Source: Spirochaetaceae bacterium (GTDB taxonomy: Bacteria; Myxococcota_A; UBA9160; UBA4427). From it: a DNA stretch of 64,000 nucleotides. A program made the position numbers and the translations under genes. Of this stretch, positions 8,962 to 17,559 are shown in pieces (within the stretch, counting starts at the first letter, position 1; each line of letters begins with the position of its first letter). The notes under the pieces were generated by a model that was not told the DNA's origin, ran no database searches, and worked only from the letters and a program-made list of their open reading frames with translations. The DNA lies in contig JACKFD010000016.1 in NCBI GenBank assembly GCA_020632655.1, positions 62,001 through 126,000 of the forward strand, read 5' to 3'.

Positions 8962-9782
8962 GCGGGACTCCCGGCCAGGGCTCGCAGCTCGGAGACGGTC
9001 GGATGGTGGGCGAGCAGGCCACCGTCGACCGGAAGGATCTGACCCGTGATGAATTCCGCCGCCGGCGAAGCGAGGAAGACGACCGCCGCGGCGATGTCCT
9101 CGGGTCGCCCCAGGCGCGGCGCGAGGGTGCTGCCGCGGTAGATCGCGAGCGCCTCGGGTGCCACGTTCGCCTCGAGCGCCGGGGTCGCGATCACGCCGGG
9201 CGCGATCGCGTTGCAGCGGATGCCCTGCTTGCCGTACTGCGTCGCAACGGATTGCGTGAGCGACTGGAGTCCCGCCTTCGACGCCGCGTAGGCCGTGCGC
9301 GCGAGATCCCCCGTCAGGCCCGAGGCCGAAGAGGTATTCACGATCGCGCCTCCGCCCCGCTCGAGCATGCGCGGAATCGCGTGCTTGCAGCCCAGCATCG
9401 GCCCGCGCAGGTTGACCCGCATCGTCCGATCCCAGACCTCGCAGTCGATCTCCGTCACGGTCCGATCGCGCGCCATCAAGGCCGGATCCGAGTCCGCCGC
9501 GTTGTTGTGCAGGATGTCGAGACCACCGAAGGCGTCGACCGCCGCCGCCACCATCGCCGCGATCGACGACTCGTCCCCGACGTCGACCCGACAGGCCCGG
9601 GCCCGTCCGCCACGCGCCTCGATCTCGCCCGTGACCGCTTCCGCCCGCTCGCCGTTCAGGTCCGCGACGAGGACTGCGGCGCCGGCAGCGGAGAAGGCGA
9701 GCGCCGTCGCCCGGCCGATGCCGGACCCGGCCCCGGTCACGATCGCGACGCGACCTTCGAGCGCGCTCGTGGACGGATTCAA
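8958..9782 (-). CDS. SDR family oxidoreductase
   Basis: Classical SDR of 274 residues with TGAGSGIG at 17-24, HNNAA at 92-96, and S152, Y165 and K169 (YAASK). I chose TTG at 9782 because AGGAG lies five bases upstream and no ATG is available before the cofactor motif. It forms a two-gene unit with the SnoaL protein through a four-base overlap. The pair is divergent from the degenerate SDR at 9882, with about 100 bases between them that must contain both promoters. Confidence 0.88.
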   Translation of the reverse strand: MNPSTSALEGRVAIVTGAGSGIGRATALAFSAAGAAVLVADLNGERAEAVTGEIEARGGRARACRVDVGDESSIAAMVAAAVDAFGGLDILHNNAADSDPALMARDRTVTEIDCEVWDRTMRVNLRGPMLGCKHAIPRMLERGGGAIVNTSSASGLTGDLARTAYAASKAGLQSLTQSVATQYGKQGIRCNAIAPGVIATPALEANVAPEALAIYRGSTLAPRLGRPEDIAAAVVFLASPAAEFITGQILPVDGGLLAHHPTVSELRALAGSPA

Positions 9783-9881
9783 TTCGGCTCCTCTCGATGC
9801 GTTCGGGCCTCGCGCCCCGCGGCCGGCGGAGTATCGTCCCCGACGCAGCCGATCGCCAATCCACGACCCGCCGAGGAATCC

Positions 9882-10508
9882 GTGCCCGCCGAACGCCCCC
9901 TCCTCCTCGCGACCGACGCCGACGCGACCCACGCGCTCGCGAAGGGCCTCGACGCCGAGCTCCACGCGCTGCCCTCGCCTTCCCGGCCCGAAGTCTTCGA
10001 GGGCTGGCGCGCCGAAGTCCTGACCGGCGCCCCGCGACGCGCGATCGTCGTGGCGCCCTGGCGGACGGAGGTCGAAGCCGACCGCCTCGACGCACTCGAC
10101 CTCGAGCGCTGGAAGACCCGCTTCGAGCTTCCGTTCCTGCTCTGGTGCTTCGCACTCGGCGCTGCGGGGCGTCGCTGTGCCGATGGCGGGGCGATCGTGG
10201 CGCTGGCGCAGACGCCCGCGGCGCTCGATGCGCCGGGGCTGACCCCCGAGCTGGCGATCGGCGACGGCGTGCTCTCGCTCGTCCGCTCCGTCGCAGCCGC
10301 CGAAGGCGCACGCGGCGTCCGCGCGAATCTCGTCACGACGCCGATCGGGCTCGTCGGCCCGGACGTGATCGCACCGACGCCGCCGCTCGCCGGCTTCCCC
10401 GGTCGCGTCGAGTCGCATCTGATCGGGGCCGTGCGGATGCTGCTCTCGCCGGATGCGGCGGGACTGACGGGCCGCGCCGTCTCGGCCGACGGAGGACGAT
10501 CGCTATGA
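9882..10508 (+). CDS. degenerate SDR-like protein without cofactor loop or catalytic residues
   Basis: 208 residues. The C-terminal half follows the SDR fold: GVLSLVRSVAAAEGARGVRANLVTT aligns with the helix and strand after the active site, and RAVSADGGRSL with the terminal VDGG segment. But the N-terminal glycine motif is absent (LLLATDADATHALAKG) and no Tyr-x3-Lys is present. GTG at 9882 has GAGGA four bases before it. The stop overlaps the start of an active SDR by four bases. Known precedent: BbsC of anaerobic toluene degradation is an inactive SDR subunit paired with active BbsD. A structural partner role for the next gene product is an inference. Confidence 0.7.
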   Translation: MPAERPLLLATDADATHALAKGLDAELHALPSPSRPEVFEGWRAEVLTGAPRRAIVVAPWRTEVEADRLDALDLERWKTRFELPFLLWCFALGAAGRRCADGGAIVALAQTPAALDAPGLTPELAIGDGVLSLVRSVAAAEGARGVRANLVTTPIGLVGPDVIAPTPPLAGFPGRVESHLIGAVRMLLSPDAAGLTGRAVSADGGRSL

Positions 10509-11287
10509 CCGGGAGCGGGACGCAGGACGTCGCGGGGCGACGCACGATCGTCGTCACGGGGGCGACGGGCGGCGTCGGGCGCGGCATCGCGATCGCCTGC
10601 GGTGAAGCGGGCTGGTCGGTGTGGATCGCCGCGCGGCGCGAGCGCGAGGGTCTCGCCGTCGCGGAGGAGGTCACGACGGCCGGGGGTGTCGGGCATTTCG
10701 TCGCCTGCGACGCCGGGGATCCGACCTCGGTCGAGCACGCGATCGCGACCGTGCTCGCGCAGGACGGGCGGATCGACGGCGTCTGCCACAACGCGACGAG
10801 CGGCCTCTCGCCCGTACCCGTCGCCTTGTCGGAGGTCTCGCTGGCCGACTTCCAGGACCACGTGAACGTCGCCCTGCGCGCCGCCTGGGCCCTTGCCCGG
10901 AGCTGCCACGACGCGCTGGCCGCGACGCGCGGATCGATGTTGATCCTGACCTCGGAGGCGGGCTTCGAGGGCAAGGCGAAGCTGCCGCCCTACGCCGGCG
11001 TGAAGGGGGCACAGCGCGGCTTCGCTCGCGCACTGGCGCGCGAGTGGGGACGGGACGGGATCCGCGTCAATGCCCTCGCGCCGCTGGCGTCGACGCCGGC
11101 GATGGAGACGGCCTTCGAGCTCGATCCGGCGATGGCGTCCCGCGTACTGAACCGCAACCCGCTCGGGCGGCTCGGCGACGCGACCGAGGACATCGGCCGT
11201 GCCGCGCGCTTCCTGCTCTCGGACGACGCACGCTACGTGAGCGGCCATACCCTCATGGTCGACGGCGGGAGCTGTCCGGCGATCTGA
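10505..11287 (+). CDS. SDR family oxidoreductase
   Basis: Classical SDR, 260 residues: TGATGGVG at 18-25, catalytic S150, Y163 and K167 (YAGVK). NNAG is replaced by HNATSG at 95-100. The ATG at 10505 sits within the last codons of the degenerate SDR gene, so translation of the pair is probably coupled and stoichiometric. A long open frame extends upstream but has no ribosome site and would overlap the partner completely. Confidence 0.9.
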   Translation: MTGSGTQDVAGRRTIVVTGATGGVGRGIAIACGEAGWSVWIAARREREGLAVAEEVTTAGGVGHFVACDAGDPTSVEHAIATVLAQDGRIDGVCHNATSGLSPVPVALSEVSLADFQDHVNVALRAAWALARSCHDALAATRGSMLILTSEAGFEGKAKLPPYAGVKGAQRGFARALAREWGRDGIRVNALAPLASTPAMETAFELDPAMASRVLNRNPLGRLGDATEDIGRAARFLLSDDARYVSGHTLMVDGGSCPAI

Positions 11288-11324
11288 GACGCGTCCCGCC
11301 TGCGGACGAGCGCGCCCGGCGCGA

Positions 11325-12560
11325 CTAACCGCGCTTCGTGATCGAGACCGGCAGGTGCTCGGGGCCGTATTCCTGCAGGTGGTTCACGCACTCCCACTCG
11401 AAGTCGGGCGCGAGCTCGATGCGATGGCCGTCGAGCACGGCGAGCAGCTCCTCGAGCGCGATCGTGCCGACCTGCCGCGTCAGATGGTTGCCGAGGCAGA
11501 TGTGCGGGCCGATGCCGAAGCCGAGGTGCTCGGGGGGATCGACCCGATCGAGGCGGAACGAGTCGGCGTCGTCGTAGACGAGCTCGTCGCGATTGGCAGA
11601 TGCGATGTGGCACATGATGTGCTCGCCGGCGTAGACCGGAACGCCGCCGATCTCCGTGTCCTCCCGCGCCGTGCGCATCAGGAAGGCGACGGGCGCCTCG
11701 AGTCGCATCGACTCGTCGACGGCGCGCAGGCAGTTCGCCGGATCCGCACGCAGCGCGCGCTCGAAGCCTGCGTCGGTCAGCAACCGGTAGATCAGGTTGC
11801 CGAGCATGTAGCTCGCCGACAGCGAGCCGGCGAGGATGTTCACGACGAGGGTGCGATTGTGGTGGGCCCCGATCTCCCAGCCTTCTTCGTCCCGGAAGCG
11901 CACCATCAGGCCGAGCAGGTCGTCGGGCGCGTCGCCGCCTCCGCCCTCGCGCAGGCGGATCTGCTCGTCGATCAGCCCGGCGAGCTCCGGGAAGGAGCCG
12001 GCGATGCCTTCGCCGCGCTCGGTCCTGCCCGTGGTCGGCCAGGTGCTGTGCAGCAGCTCGTCGCAGAGCGCCATCACCCGGTCGTGCAGCGCGTCCGGGA
12101 TGCCGAGCGAGTGCGCAGAGATCGAGCCCGGCAGCGGGATCGAGAACTCGTTCATCAGGTCGCCGCCGCCCCGGGAGACGAGCCCCGCGAGCCGGCGCTT
12201 CACTTCGCCGCGGGTCCAGGGCCCGACCGCCGCCGCCTGGCTTCGCGTGAAGCCCTTCAGCAGCACGCGACGGATCTTCGGATGGAGCGGCGCGTCGAGC
12301 TCGCCGAGGAAGCTCTCCTCGGTCGGCACGACGACGCCGGGCGCGCGCATGTCACCCACGCTCGAGAAGCGCTTCGAGTCGCGGAAGACCCGCGCCGTAT
12401 CCTCGTAGCGCGTCGTCAGCACGACGTTCGGCGCCGGACGGCAGACGGGCTTCTCGCGACGGATCTTCGCCATCCGTTCGAAGTCCTTCGCCTGGCGCGG
12501 ATCGGTCGGATCGAAGGCAAAGGCCTCGTCGACGGGCTGGGGCGTTCTCGGGCTGCTCAT
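11325..12560 (-). CDS. cytochrome P450 with atypical I-helix
   Basis: 411 residues. Haem loop FGIGPHICLG with C355; K-helix E283-x-x-R286. The oxygen-activating I-helix motif, normally AGxDTT or AGxETT, reads AGSLSAS at 244-250, so both the acid and the threonine are missing. Such changes are known in P450s that use substrate hydroxyls or peroxide for proton delivery. The gene follows a second P450 on the same strand with only seven bases between, and the unit begins upstream with an amidohydrolase gene. No ferredoxin is encoded nearby. Substrate unknown. Confidence 0.92.
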   Translation of the reverse strand: MSSPRTPQPVDEAFAFDPTDPRQAKDFERMAKIRREKPVCRPAPNVVLTTRYEDTARVFRDSKRFSSVGDMRAPGVVVPTEESFLGELDAPLHPKIRRVLLKGFTRSQAAAVGPWTRGEVKRRLAGLVSRGGGDLMNEFSIPLPGSISAHSLGIPDALHDRVMALCDELLHSTWPTTGRTERGEGIAGSFPELAGLIDEQIRLREGGGGDAPDDLLGLMVRFRDEEGWEIGAHHNRTLVVNILAGSLSASYMLGNLIYRLLTDAGFERALRADPANCLRAVDESMRLEAPVAFLMRTAREDTEIGGVPVYAGEHIMCHIASANRDELVYDDADSFRLDRVDPPEHLGFGIGPHICLGNHLTRQVGTIALEELLAVLDGHRIELAPDFEWECVNHLQEYGPEHLPVSITKRG

Positions 12561-12567
12561 CGCTTCT

Positions 12568-13770
12568 TCATCCTCGGTGCGCCCCGACCTCGACGGGCGC
12601 GTGCGCCACGCCGCGGGTCGGGACGAGCTGGTTGCGGACGATGCCGGACTCGTCGATCGCGTAGTCGGGCGCCCGATCGAGCAGCGCGTGCAGGGCCACC
12701 CGCGTCTCGAGCCTCGCCACGGCATTGCCCAGACAGAAGTGGATGCCGTGCCCGAAGGTCCAATGACTCTTCACGTCGCGGTCGAGATCGAGCACGTCGG
12801 GCCGCTCGAAGACCCGCTCGTCGTGATTCGCGGAGCCGTAGCAGAGGAGCACCTGGTCGCCGGCCGGGATCGTCAGCCCACCGATCTCCACGTCGCGCGT
12901 CGTCGCGCGCGCGAGCCCCTGGACCGGCGACACGAAGCGCAGGATCTCCTCGACCGCATGCCCCCATCGCCCCGGATCCGCCACCAGCTTCGACCGCTCG
13001 TCCGGGAATCGCGCCAGCTCGATGATCCCGTTCGCGATCATGTTCATGGTCGTGTTCTGCGACGCGTCGTGGAGCAGCGAGCAGAAGCCCCCGATCTCCT
13101 CGTCCGAGAGCTCCTGGCCCTGCGTCTGGTTGTGCAGGATCTGCGAGATCAGATCGCGACCGGGCCGCTGTCGCCGCTCGGCCACGAGGTCCGTCCAGTA
13201 GCGCTCCATCTCGGCGTAGGCCGCGAGCGCGGCCGGGCTCGTGAAGTCACCCCCCGCCAGCGTGTCGAGGTTCCACTTCAGGAACTGCTCGCGATCCGCG
13301 AGCGGCAGGTCGAGCAGCTCGCACATCGTGATCGTCGGGATCAGCTGCGAGTACTCCGTCGACGCATCGAATCGCCCGGCCCCGACGACCCGATCGAGGA
13401 TCTCGTCCGCCGAGCGCCGCACGTGCGACTCGAGGCTCGCGACCCGTGCCGGCGTGAGCACCCGCGCCAGGATCGCGCGCAGCTCGTCGTGCCGAGGCGG
13501 ATCCATGTTGAACATGTTGGGCGGGATGAGCGAGATGTCCGTGTCGATCAGCGTCCCCCGCGCCGAGGAGAAGGTCCGCCAGTCGAGCAGCGCCGCGTCC
13601 ACGTCCGCCGCCCGCGTGAGCAGCCAGTAGTGCGGCCAGACCCGGGCCTCCGCCGTCGGTCGCCGCCAGGCCGGCGCCTCGTCCCGCAACACCTTCCAAT
13701 AGGGGTAGGGATCGTCGTAGAAACGCGGGTCGAAGGGGTCGAAGTCGAAGTCCTGAGGCAGCGGGCTCAT
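12568..13770 (-). CDS. cytochrome P450
   Basis: 400 residues. N-terminus FDFDPFDPRFYDDPYPYWKVLRDEAP is typical of class I bacterial P450s. I-helix ASQNTT at 236-241: the threonine pair is present but the acidic residue is Asn. K-helix EEILR; haem loop FGHGIHFCLG with C346. The start overlaps the stop of the amidohydrolase by four bases (13767-13770), so the products are likely made together. Closest by motifs to CYP families acting on terpenes, sterols or fatty acyl chains, but this cannot be settled from sequence reading. Confidence 0.93.
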   Translation of the reverse strand: MSPLPQDFDFDPFDPRFYDDPYPYWKVLRDEAPAWRRPTAEARVWPHYWLLTRAADVDAALLDWRTFSSARGTLIDTDISLIPPNMFNMDPPRHDELRAILARVLTPARVASLESHVRRSADEILDRVVGAGRFDASTEYSQLIPTITMCELLDLPLADREQFLKWNLDTLAGGDFTSPAALAAYAEMERYWTDLVAERRQRPGRDLISQILHNQTQGQELSDEEIGGFCSLLHDASQNTTMNMIANGIIELARFPDERSKLVADPGRWGHAVEEILRFVSPVQGLARATTRDVEIGGLTIPAGDQVLLCYGSANHDERVFERPDVLDLDRDVKSHWTFGHGIHFCLGNAVARLETRVALHALLDRAPDYAIDESGIVRNQLVPTRGVAHAPVEVGAHRG

Positions 13771-15434
13771 CGCCGGATCACCTTCCCGGCCCGTCGGCCG
13801 ACGTGTTCGTCGTGCTCGAGGATCGTCTCCCCGTTGCAGATCGTCGCACGGTAGCCCCGCGCGCGCTGGATGAAACGACCCGCGCCGCCCGGGAAGTCGT
13901 GTACGAACTCCGGCATGGACTCGCCGAGACGAGCGAGGTCGATCACGTTCACGTCGGCCTTGCGACCGGGGGCGAGCACGCCGCGGTCCGATAGCCCGAT
14001 CACCCGCGCCGGCGCCGAGCTCAGCCGGCGCACCGCCTCCTCGATCGGGAAGAGCCCCTCGTCCCGCACCCAATGCGAGAGGACGAAGGTGCTGACGCCC
14101 CCGTCCATCACCTGGCCGACGTGCGCGCCGGCGTCGCTGAGGCCCGGGAAGACGTCGCCCCGGGAGATCAGGTCGGCGACGGCCCGCAGGTTCGGGTTGA
14201 ACATCCGGAGCACGAAGAGCGCGCGGCCGCGGGACTCGCGGCTCATGCGCAGGAAGGTCGCGGCCTTCGTCTCCCCCGCCTCGCGCGCGAGGGTCTCGAG
14301 ATCGCTCGCTTCGTCGAAGCGGTAGTTCGGGCTCTCGCCGTCGCCGAGCCAGTAGAGCGGGATGCGCGCCTTCGCGAAGTAGCCCGTGTCCTGCTCGGCG
14401 TCCGCGACGAGCCCTTCGACGAAGTCGGCATCGTCGAGGGCCGCGAGCCGACCGGCGAAGTCGAGCTTCGCGAGCTCGACCCAGCGCCCGTGCTGCCAGG
14501 GCAGCGTGTTGACGAGCCCGGCCACGAAGCCCGAGCCGCGCGGGATCGCGATCCCGCTCACGTCGAGACCCTCGGCGCGCATCTCGGCGATCCGGTCCGT
14601 GAACAGCCGCCCCGAGGCGTCCGAGCGCCCGGCCGTGATGCTGAAGAGCACGCGATCGCCGCTCGCCCGGGCCTCCTCGCGGATCAGATCGAGCTCGCCC
14701 TCGAAGTCGCCGGCGAGGTTCAGCACGTTCTGCATCAGCCCGCCTCCCGCCGCCTTCACCGCCTGCGCGATGCGTACGAGCTCGGCGTGCTCGGCGTGGG
14801 TGCCGGGCACGGCCCGACCGTCCGGCAGGAAATGGCCGATGATGCGGGAGGTCGAGAAGCCGACGGCGCCCTCGGCGACCGAGCGACCGACGACCGCAGC
14901 CATCTGCTCGAGCTCGCGCGCGGTCGGCTGCTCGTCGACGGCGCGCTCGCCCATCACGTAGAAGCGCACGGCGCAATGGCCGACGAGTCCGGCGACGTTG
15001 ATGGCGGGGGCGAGTCCTTCGATCGCGTCGAGGTAGCCGCCGTAGCCCTCCCAGGTCCAGGGCAGTCCGCGGAGGATCGCGTCGGCCGGGATGTCCTCGA
15101 CCGTCTCCATCATGTTCGCGAGTGTCGCCGCATCGCCCTCGCGCACGGGGGCGAAGGTGACGCCGCAGTTGCCGATCAACGCGCTCGTCACGCCGTGCCA
15201 GCTGATCGGCGTGAGCCAGGGATCCCAGCCGATCTGCGCGTCGAGGTGCGTGTGGATGTCGACGAAGCCCGGCGTGACGTGATGGCCCGAGGCGTCGATC
15301 TCGCGCCGACCGGGCTCATCGACCGATCCGACGGCGCTGATCGTGTCGCCGTCGATCGCGAGGTCGCCGCGGAAGGGGGCAGCTCCCGTCCCGTCGACGA
15401 GCAGGCCGTTTCGGATGACGAGATCGTGGGCCAT
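13767..15434 (-). CDS. N-acyl-D-amino-acid deacylase family amidohydrolase
   Basis: 555 residues, metal-dependent hydrolase. Urease-type composite start (MAHDLVIRNGLLVDGTG), metal ligands H61 and H63 in GFVDIHTHLD, C90 in GNCGVTFAP (the bridging cysteine of D-aminoacylase), and SDAGAH late in the barrel. C-terminal GRKADVNVIDLARLGE returns to the composite domain. A paralogue is at 30814-32547. Coupling to two P450s is unexpected for an amino-acid enzyme; members of this family in such clusters may hydrolyse amides or lactones of catabolic intermediates, which is an inference. Confidence 0.9.
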   Translation of the reverse strand: MAHDLVIRNGLLVDGTGAAPFRGDLAIDGDTISAVGSVDEPGRREIDASGHHVTPGFVDIHTHLDAQIGWDPWLTPISWHGVTSALIGNCGVTFAPVREGDAATLANMMETVEDIPADAILRGLPWTWEGYGGYLDAIEGLAPAINVAGLVGHCAVRFYVMGERAVDEQPTARELEQMAAVVGRSVAEGAVGFSTSRIIGHFLPDGRAVPGTHAEHAELVRIAQAVKAAGGGLMQNVLNLAGDFEGELDLIREEARASGDRVLFSITAGRSDASGRLFTDRIAEMRAEGLDVSGIAIPRGSGFVAGLVNTLPWQHGRWVELAKLDFAGRLAALDDADFVEGLVADAEQDTGYFAKARIPLYWLGDGESPNYRFDEASDLETLAREAGETKAATFLRMSRESRGRALFVLRMFNPNLRAVADLISRGDVFPGLSDAGAHVGQVMDGGVSTFVLSHWVRDEGLFPIEEAVRRLSSAPARVIGLSDRGVLAPGRKADVNVIDLARLGESMPEFVHDFPGGAGRFIQRARGYRATICNGETILEHDEHVGRRAGKVIRR

Positions 15435-15460
15435 GGACGCGCCTCCTGCGTTTCCGTCTG

Positions 15461-15483
15461 GACGGGTCGATTCGCGACCCGTC
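15461..15483. repeat. perfect inverted repeat upstream of amidohydrolase
   Basis: GACGGGTCG and CGACCCGTC separated by ATTCG, 27 bases before the amidohydrolase start and 38 bases after the MFS stop on the same strand. It may act as an operator, or as a hairpin limiting read-through from the transporter gene. No T-run follows. Confidence 0.5.
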
Positions 15484-15520
15484 GATCATACAAGCGGACG
15501 AGGACCCGGGTCGACGGCCG

Positions 15521-16774
15521 TCAGACCGCCGGCGGCCGCTGCGGGACGCGCAGGAAGGCGACGAGGCCGAGCGCCACGACCAGGACCGCGATGAAGACCT
15601 GCAGGACGGGCACGTAGCTCCCCGTCGCCTCGCGGATCGCGCCGGCGACCGTGTAGCCCGGTGCGACGAGAAGACCGATCACGGGCCCCATCAAGCCCAT
15701 CACCTGACCGAAGCGCGCCACGCCGAAGACCGCCGCGACGAGCGCACCCCAGACGGGCAGCATGCCGCCGCTCGAGATGCCGAGCAGGACGGCACCGAGG
15801 CTGAGTCCGATGCCGGTCGGCTCGCTGGCGAAGACGAGGTGTGCCGAGATCGTGGCGAGGATCGCCCCCGCCAGCGCGAGGCGGAGCGGTACCCGATCGA
15901 GCAGCTCGCCCATCACCAGCTTGGAGAGCAGTCCCGCCCCCGCCAGCAGCGACATCAGGTGCTTGCTCTGCTGCACGTCGACGCCGAGGTCCTTGGCGAA
16001 GGCGCCGAGGTTGGCGAGCACGGCGGTGTAGCCCGTGATGAAGAAGGCGAGCGCCAGGGTGAGCATCCAGAAGTCGGGTCGCCGAACGATCTCGACGTAG
16101 CCCGCGAGCACACTCGTCTGCACGCTCGACGGCGCGCCCGGCGCCGGGCCTCGAGACGTCGCCGCGGAGGGCGTCGTCCCGCCGGCCGGTGCGTGCACCG
16201 GAGCCGACTCCGGGTGGTCACGGAATCGGAAGATCAGCAAAGGGACGAGGATCACGAGGACCGCCGCGGCCAGCACCTGCAGCGACGCCCGCCAGCCGAC
16301 CGCCGCGAAGCCCGCACCGAGCAGCTGCGGCACGAGCATGCCGCCGACGGAGGTACCCGCCGCCGAGATCCCGAGCGCCCGCCCGCGATTCTCCTGGAAC
16401 CAGCGCGCCACGATCGCCGAGCCCGTCGTCGGGCCGAGCAGCACGGTGGCGGAGCCGAGCAGTACGGCCGTCGTGGCGACGAAGGCGATCGCACCCTGCG
16501 CGATCGACATCCCGAAGAGGGCCCCCGCGAGCGCCCCGACCCCGATCAGCATGAGCCCGCGGACGGACCAGCGATCGACCAGCGGCCCCACCACCAGCGG
16601 CAGCCCGAGCCCGAGCAGCCCCCCCAGCGTGAGCGCCAGGTTCATCGTCACGAGATCCGCCTCGAGGTCCGCCGCGACGACCGGCACGAGCAGCGGCCAC
16701 CCGTAGGTGTGGAAGCCGATCATGAAGACCTGGACGACGAAGTAGGTCCCGACGATCCACCAGCCGAAGTACAT
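15521..16774 (-). CDS. MFS transporter (oxalate/formate- or monocarboxylate-type)
   Basis: 417 residues with about 12 hydrophobic segments and a polar central loop (EPVHAPAGGTTPSAAT region). GPLVDRWSVRGLMLIG between segments 2 and 3 is the MFS loop motif, and YFGWWIVGTYFVVQVFMIG at the N-terminus is characteristic of the oxalate/formate antiporter-like subfamily. It lies upstream of the amidohydrolase and P450 unit on the same strand, so it may import the substrate or export the product. Ligand unknown. Confidence 0.88.
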   Translation of the reverse strand: MYFGWWIVGTYFVVQVFMIGFHTYGWPLLVPVVAADLEADLVTMNLALTLGGLLGLGLPLVVGPLVDRWSVRGLMLIGVGALAGALFGMSIAQGAIAFVATTAVLLGSATVLLGPTTGSAIVARWFQENRGRALGISAAGTSVGGMLVPQLLGAGFAAVGWRASLQVLAAAVLVILVPLLIFRFRDHPESAPVHAPAGGTTPSAATSRGPAPGAPSSVQTSVLAGYVEIVRRPDFWMLTLALAFFITGYTAVLANLGAFAKDLGVDVQQSKHLMSLLAGAGLLSKLVMGELLDRVPLRLALAGAILATISAHLVFASEPTGIGLSLGAVLLGISSGGMLPVWGALVAAVFGVARFGQVMGLMGPVIGLLVAPGYTVAGAIREATGSYVPVLQVFIAVLVVALGLVAFLRVPQRPPAV

Positions 16775-16810
16775 GCGCGCCGTCCCCCGCCCCGGGAGCG
16801 AGGCCTCCCG

Positions 16811-16816
16811 ACGCTA
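16811..16816 (-). promoter_or_regulatory. -10-like element TAGCGT for MFS gene
   Basis: Minus-strand TAGCGT, 36 bases before the MFS start at 16774. Confidence 0.35.
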
Positions 16817-16853
16817 GCGCCTCGGGGTCCACGAGCGCAGGACGCCAGGCGGG

Positions 16854-17315
16854 TCAGCGCGTGCGATCGTCGATCGACGAAGGCGCCGGAGTCGAAGTCG
16901 GAACGGGACGTAGATGCGGGGGATAGGGATTCGCCGGCGCCGCTTCGCCGGCGGAGCACGCCGCATCCGTCGGCGTCGCGGCCGGCACCCTGGCTCGCGA
17001 GAGGGCGATGGACATGTCGAGGGCGCCGACCACAACGGCCCCGTCGTGCAGCACGACCCGCGGCGCCCGCACGTCGCCCCCGATCACGCCCCCGGCGACG
17101 ACCTCGACGAGATCGCGGGCGACGACCGAGCCCATCACCCGACCCAGGACGACGACGACGTCCGCTTCGACGTCGGCCTTCACCCGGGCCTCGGGTCCGA
17201 TCGTGACGCGATGCTCGGCGCCGCGGACGTGTCCCTCGACCGCCCCGAGGATCTCGAGGTCCTCCGCCGCCACGATGCGGCCCTGGATCGTCGTCTCGCG
17301 GCCGATGCGCGCCAT
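16854..17315 (-). CDS. bactofilin-type polymer-forming protein
   Basis: 153 residues. A central run of short beta-helix turns (GRIVAAEDLEILGAVEGHV, VKADVEADVVVVLGRVMGSV, EVVAGGVIGGDVRAPRVVL) identifies the bactofilin domain, DUF583, flanked by a proline-rich unstructured tail from about residue 105. Bactofilins self-assemble without nucleotides into filaments that scaffold envelope enzymes. The usual M23 peptidase neighbour is absent, and the protein is flanked by unrelated catabolic genes, so its role here is open. Confidence 0.85.
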   Translation of the reverse strand: MARIGRETTIQGRIVAAEDLEILGAVEGHVRGAEHRVTIGPEARVKADVEADVVVVLGRVMGSVVARDLVEVVAGGVIGGDVRAPRVVLHDGAVVVGALDMSIALSRARVPAATPTDAACSAGEAAPANPYPPHLRPVPTSTPAPSSIDDRTR

Positions 17316-17513
17316 CCACTCGCCTCCGCCCGGGACGCGCCGGGGCGGCGCGCACGCAGGGACTCGAGGAGTGAGTGGGGCGTCGCGCGGCAGCGTGACG
17401 GATCGCGCGCGCGCCGACGCGGGACGGCGCGCCTTTGCCGATCGGATGCGACGGACCCGCGCGCGCCTTGCCGGGCCGGCCGGCGCAGCGGGCGGCCCGG
17501 AGCGCTCCCCCGA

Positions 17514-17536
17514 GCCCGGGCCCGGGCCCGGGCCGG
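17514..17536. repeat. CCCGGG hexamer tract
   Basis: Three perfect CCCGGG units and a partial one, downstream of the DUF1214 stop at 17560 on the minus strand. Low-complexity; it can fold on itself but no function is indicated. Confidence 0.6.
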
Positions 17537-17559
17537 AGCGCCGATCGCGCGAACGGCCG

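Noticed and set aside
17514..17536. CCCGGG tract as origin or regulatory element
   Set aside because: Three hexamers of a GC-rich palindrome are unsurprising at this base composition and lie downstream of genes.
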